A program made the translations under genes and the position numbers. Shown one piece after another: positions 60,934 through 64,000 of a stretch of 64,000 nt of DNA. The notes under the pieces are model-generated. The model saw only the letters and a program-made list of their open reading frames with translations. It was not told the DNA's origin and did no database searches. This DNA comes from Nocardioides iriomotensis (lineage in GTDB: Bacteria > Actinomycetota > Actinomycetes > Propionibacteriales > Nocardioidaceae). Where the stretch lies: the NCBI RefSeq assembly GCF_004168035.1, contig NZ_SDPU01000007.1:1-64000 (forward strand). Reading direction: 5' to 3'. How positions within the stretch are numbered: the first letter of the stretch is position 1; each line of letters opens with the position of its first letter.

Positions 60934-62700
60934 ATGACGAACGCACGACGTCGCGGGGCGGCGGCCGCACTCGCGGCCGCCTCCCTCGTGACGCTGGCCG
61001 CCTGCGGCGGCGGGTCGGGCAGCGACGGGGGTCCGTCGGCGGACGAGACGTTCCGTGCCGGCGGCGCGGCCGGCTCGGCGAAGAACGCGGAGGCCGAGGG
61101 GCCGGTGGCACTGCCGGACGACGCCACCGAGGGCGGCACGCTCACGGTGCTGACGGCCGTCGCTCCGTCGACCCTGGACCCGACCCAGGCCTACTACACC
61201 GACTCGACCGCGATCCTCTCCGACCTGGTCACCCGGTCCCTGACGCAGTTCGTCTACGACCCGACCAGCGACGACATGCAGCTCGTCCCCGACATGGCCA
61301 CCGACCTCGGGCGGCCCAACGAGGACAACACCGAGTGGACCTTCACGCTGCGCGACGGCCTCAAGTACGAGGACGGCACCGCAGTGAAGGCCGAGGACGT
61401 CGCGTACGCGATCAAGCGCTCGTTCGCGATCGCGGAGCTCCCCGACGGGCCGACGTACAACACGACGTTCTTCCTCGACGGCGACACGTACAAGGGCCCG
61501 TTCTCCGACGGCGACGACTACCAGGGCGTCACGGTGAACGGCAACGACATCACGATCACGATGCGCCGCCCGTTCAGCGACATGGACTACTACGCGTCGT
61601 TCCCACAGTTCACCGCCATCCCGGAGGCCAAGGACAACCCGGAGACCTACGGGCAGCACCCGCTCGCCACCGGGCCCTACAAGTTCGCCGACTACAAGGC
61701 GGGCTCGAGCCTGACCCTGGTCAAGAACGACCAGTGGGACCCCGCCACCGACCCGGGCCGCATCCAGGCCGTCGACGGCTGGGACTTCAGGTTCGCCCAG
61801 GACACCGCGAAGCTCGAGAACGTCATCATCAACGACAACGGCTCGGCGCAGACCACGCTCACCTACGACAACGTCTCGGCGTCGTCGTACCGGCAGATCC
61901 AGCAGGACAAGGACCGGCTCGTCACCGGCACCTCGCCCTGCACGTTCATGTGGTTCATCGACATGACGAAGATCAAGGACCTCAAGGTGCGGCAGGCGCT
62001 GGGCTGGGCCTACCCGTACGTCGACGCGTGGAAGGCCGCCGGCGAGATCGTCGGCGTCACCCGCGTCCCGGGCACCTCCATCCTCCCGCCCGGCACCGCG
62101 GGGCGCACCGAGTACGAGGCGCTGCCCGGCCAGGACGGTCAGACCACCGACCCCGAGAAGTCGAAGGCCCTGCTGAAGGAGGCCGGCGCCGAGGGCTACG
62201 AGATCAAGTACCTCTTCGCGGCCGATGACGAGGCCGCCGTCGCCGCCAAGGACGCGATCGCGAAGGGCCTGGAGGCGGGCGGCTTCAAGGCCACCCCGAT
62301 CGCCTCGACGGTCGAGACGATCCGCACCGACCGGACCGACTACAACAGCCCGATCAACGTCCGCTCCAGCGGCTGGTGCTCGGACTGGCCGGCCGGCGCG
62401 ACCTGGTTCCCGGCGCAGTGGTCCGGCAGCCTCGTCGGCCTGGAGGGGATGCCCAACCCGGCCAACTTCAAGGTCAAGGAGATGGACGCCGAGCAGGACC
62501 GGATCCTCGACACCCTGACTCCGGAGGAGGCGCCCAAGGCCTGGGGCCAGTTCGACAAGACCATGGAGACCGAGTACTACCCCGCGGTCAACACCGGGTA
62601 CGGCGGCACCGCGATGATCCGCGGCTCGAAGGTCGGCGGCATGGTCAACGACAACGTGCGCGGCATGCCGACGTTCTCGCGGATGTACATCAGCCAGTAG
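60934..62700 (+). CDS. Peptide/nickel-type ABC solute-binding lipoprotein
   Basis: A 588-residue extracytoplasmic lipoprotein of the SBP_bac_5 (DppA/OppA) family: signal NARRRGAAAALAAASLVTLAAC with lipobox LAAC, then GGTLTVLTAVAPSTLDPTQAYYTDS, WTFTLRDGLKYEDGTAVKAEDVAYAIKRSF, GTGPYK-like ATGPYKFADYKAGSSLTLVKN and LKVRQALGWAY. No permease or ATPase gene is next to it, so it either serves a transporter elsewhere or signals. ATG 60934 has AGGAG five bases upstream, inside the double palindrome. Confidence 0.9.
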   Translation: MTNARRRGAAAALAAASLVTLAACGGGSGSDGGPSADETFRAGGAAGSAKNAEAEGPVALPDDATEGGTLTVLTAVAPSTLDPTQAYYTDSTAILSDLVTRSLTQFVYDPTSDDMQLVPDMATDLGRPNEDNTEWTFTLRDGLKYEDGTAVKAEDVAYAIKRSFAIAELPDGPTYNTTFFLDGDTYKGPFSDGDDYQGVTVNGNDITITMRRPFSDMDYYASFPQFTAIPEAKDNPETYGQHPLATGPYKFADYKAGSSLTLVKNDQWDPATDPGRIQAVDGWDFRFAQDTAKLENVIINDNGSAQTTLTYDNVSASSYRQIQQDKDRLVTGTSPCTFMWFIDMTKIKDLKVRQALGWAYPYVDAWKAAGEIVGVTRVPGTSILPPGTAGRTEYEALPGQDGQTTDPEKSKALLKEAGAEGYEIKYLFAADDEAAVAAKDAIAKGLEAGGFKATPIASTVETIRTDRTDYNSPINVRSSGWCSDWPAGATWFPAQWSGSLVGLEGMPNPANFKVKEMDAEQDRILDTLTPEEAPKAWGQFDKTMETEYYPAVNTGYGGTAMIRGSKVGGMVNDNVRGMPTFSRMYISQ

Positions 62701-62765
62701 CGCTCGCGACCGCCCCGGCCAGGACCCGGGGCCAGGCCCCGGTCGACCTCAGGGCGTCGGCCGGC

Positions 62766-62808
62766 ACGGCCGGTGAGGACGGAACCACCACCCGTCCTCA
62801 CCGGCCGT
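62766..62808 (+). terminator. Strong hairpin after the solute-binding protein gene
   Basis: ACGGCCGGTGAGGACGG (62766-62782) pairs perfectly over 17 bases with CCGTCCTCACCGGCCGT (62792-62808); the loop is nine bases. It lies 65 bases after the lipoprotein stop. Confidence 0.8.
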
Positions 62809-62876
62809 CGTGCGCCTGGTGCAGCCCGGCACGACGCGGGTACCCGTGGCTGTGAGGTGGCCCACACCCCGGAATA

Positions 62877-62922
62877 CTTGACGGTTCAATCTTGCTCCCT
62901 CTACATTGATTGAACCTTCAAG
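62877..62922. promoter_or_regulatory. MarR-type double operator upstream of yceI
   Basis: CTTGACGGTTCAATC (62877-62891) and GATTGAACCTTCAAG (62908-62922) are inverted copies (14 of 15 matching) with a 16-base spacer, ending 20 bases before the yceI start. Each arm is itself of the TTGAA-N2-TTCAA type bound by MarR repressors. TTGACG at 62878-62883 could serve as a -35 element. Confidence 0.7.
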
Positions 62923-62941
62923 CCACAGAGGAGAACACATC

Positions 62942-63547
62942 ATGGGTCTGTTCAACCGCTCCACCGCCACCGCCGACGCCCCCGTCGCCACCGAGGCGAC
63001 CACGCCGCTCAACGGCGTCTACACGATCGACGCCGCGCACAGCCGGGTCGGCTTCTCCGCCCGCCACGCGATGGTCACCACGGTCCGCGGCCAGTTCAAC
63101 GAGTTCGAGGGCTCCGCGACGTTCGACTCCGCGAACCCGGCCGGCTCGTCGGCCCAGATCGTCGTCAAGACCGCGAGCATCGACACCCACCAGGGCGACC
63201 GCGACGCGCACCTCCGCTCCGACGACTTCTTCGCCTCCGAGACCTACCCCGAGATCCGCTTCGCCTCCACCTCGGCCGTGCTCGTCGACGCCGAGACCTG
63301 GGAGCTCACCGGTGACCTGACCATCAAGGACGTCACCAAGCCCCTCACCATCACCTTCGAGTACACCGGCTCCGCCACCGACCCGTTCGGCAACCAGCGC
63401 GCCGGCTTCGAGGGCGCCGTCACCGTCAACCGCAAGGACTGGGGCCTCGGCTGGAACGCCGCCCTCGAGACCGGTGGCGTGCTGGTCAGCGAGAAGGTCA
63501 AGCTCGAGTTCGACATCTCCGCGATCGCCGCTCCGGCCCAGGCATGA
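62942..63547 (+). CDS. yceI: YceI family lipocalin-like protein
   Basis: A 201-residue beta-barrel protein: GVYTIDAAHSRVGFSARHAMVTTVRGQFNEFEGSATFD, GDRDAHLRSDDFFASETYPEIRFAS, LTGDLTIKDVTKPLTITFEYTG, and DWGLGWNAALETGGVLVSEKVKLEFDISA, all characteristic of YceI. Members bind polyisoprenoid or amide lipids. It has no signal peptide, unlike E. coli YceI, so is cytoplasmic. ATG 62942 has GAGGAG upstream. In actinobacteria yceI is often MarR-controlled; the operator just upstream fits that. It overlaps the VOC gene by four bases. Confidence 0.92.
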   Translation: MGLFNRSTATADAPVATEATTPLNGVYTIDAAHSRVGFSARHAMVTTVRGQFNEFEGSATFDSANPAGSSAQIVVKTASIDTHQGDRDAHLRSDDFFASETYPEIRFASTSAVLVDAETWELTGDLTIKDVTKPLTITFEYTGSATDPFGNQRAGFEGAVTVNRKDWGLGWNAALETGGVLVSEKVKLEFDISAIAAPAQA

Positions 63548-64000
63548 GCGTCGACGCCGTACGGCTCAACCACGCCGTCCTCTTCGTCTCGGACCTGACG
63601 CGCTCGCTCGCGTTCTACCGGGAGGCCTTCGGCATGGAGGTGGTGGCGGAGGAGCCGCGTGCGAACGCGGCCTTCCTCCGCCTGCCGCGGTCGGGTAACC
63701 ACCACGACCTCGGGCTGTTCGGCGTCGGGTCCCAGCAGCCGCGGCCGCGCGGCTCGCTGGGGCTGTACCACCTGGCCTGGCAGGTCGACACGATCGAGGC
63801 GCTCGAGGAGGCCAAGGCCACCCTCGTGCGGCTCGGCGCGTACGGCGGCGAGTCCAGCCACGGCGCGACGAAGAGCATCTACGCGCACGACCCCGACGGC
63901 AACGAGTTCGAGGTCATGTGGATGCTCCCCCGTGCGCAGTGGGGCGCCTACGAGAACGCCGCACCCGTGGAGCGCCTCGACCTCGCCGCCGAGGTCGACC
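63544..64000 (+). CDS. VOC family (glyoxalase/dioxygenase) protein, 5' part only
   Basis: The first 152 codons of a vicinal-oxygen-chelate protein, running off the window: RLNHAVLFVSDLTRSLAFYREAFGMEVVAEEPRANAAFLRLPRSGNHHDLGLF, GLYHLAWQVDTIEALEEAK and KSIYAHDPDGNEFEVMWM. The His in LNHAV, the His in YHLAW and the Glu in NEFEV are the usual metal ligands; the spacing resembles catechol-2,3-dioxygenase-like proteins. It overlaps yceI by four bases (ATGA) and shares its operator. Confidence 0.88.
   Translation, partial: MSVDAVRLNHAVLFVSDLTRSLAFYREAFGMEVVAEEPRANAAFLRLPRSGNHHDLGLFGVGSQQPRPRGSLGLYHLAWQVDTIEALEEAKATLVRLGAYGGESSHGATKSIYAHDPDGNEFEVMWMLPRAQWGAYENAAPVERLDLAAEVD

Overview
The window is high-GC (about 70%), densely packed DNA with short intergenic gaps, many GTG starts and many ATGA or GTGA gene overlaps. 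The tRNA-Trp/secE/nusG/rplK/rplA order, the rpmG-hadA-hadB-murB block, a DUF222/HNH (13E12-type) gene, actinobacterial group I xylose isomerase and FolP2-type dihydropteroate synthase point to an actinomycete, most likely Nocardioides or another member of the Nocardioidaceae. The genus is an inference from gene order. No rRNA, prophage, CRISPR array or complete insertion sequence was seen.

Layout. 1-2.2 kb: a truncated DUF222/HNH gene and a secreted pectate-lyase-like protein. 2.2-5.0 kb (minus): tRNA-Trp, secE, nusG, rplK, rplA, with hairpins between cistrons. 5.2-8.0 kb: aminotransferase, adenosine deaminase, DUF4190 membrane protein. 8.0-10.4 kb (minus): tRNA-Thr, tRNA-Met, rpmG, hadA, hadB, murB. 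10.4-12.7 kb: thioesterase, LigB-like protein, folP2-like gene. 12.8-16.5 kb: DUF6220 protein, methionine/histidine-rich multicopper oxidase, membrane metallophosphoesterase. 16.6-20.2 kb: a four-gene flavin/thiol/hydrolase operon. 20.2-26.8 kb: TetR regulator divergent from an MMPL exporter, hydrolase, homocysteine methyltransferase, acetyltransferase, SDR.

26.8-39.2 kb is a sugar-catabolic island: two ROK regulators, xylulokinase, a complete RbsA/RbsC/RbsB-type ABC importer, a Gfo/Idh/MocA oxidoreductase, xylose isomerase, a cytoplasmic sugar-isomerase-like TIM barrel and a Tat-exported TIM barrel. Together these can import a sugar, isomerise and phosphorylate xylose, and probably act oxidatively on another sugar or glycoside. 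The island ends at a 168-bp MITE-like element that supplies the stop codons of both flanking convergent genes.

39.3-49.6 kb: isochorismatase-family hydrolase, secreted SGNH esterase, DUF1851 protein, alpha/beta hydrolase, a VWA/MoxR-ATPase pair, glgX and a succinate-semialdehyde-type dehydrogenase. 49.6-56.6 kb: secreted VCBS/DUF11 protein, 5'-3' exonuclease, PaaI-type thioesterase, small zinc-finger protein, Tag glycosylase lacking its zinc ligands, and a membrane GGDEF-EAL protein. 56.7-60.2 kb: a three-gene SDR/CPBP/SDR operon divergent from a MerR-DICT regulator. 60.2-64 kb: a CGNR zinc-finger protein divergent from an orphan peptide-type solute-binding lipoprotein across a double palindrome, then yceI and a VOC protein behind a strong MarR-like inverted repeat.

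Most assignments are secure housekeeping or family-level calls. The most unusual items are the sugar island with its exported isomerase-like enzyme, the MITE-like element, and the three well-formed operator arrays at 29.5, 60.9 and 62.9 kb.
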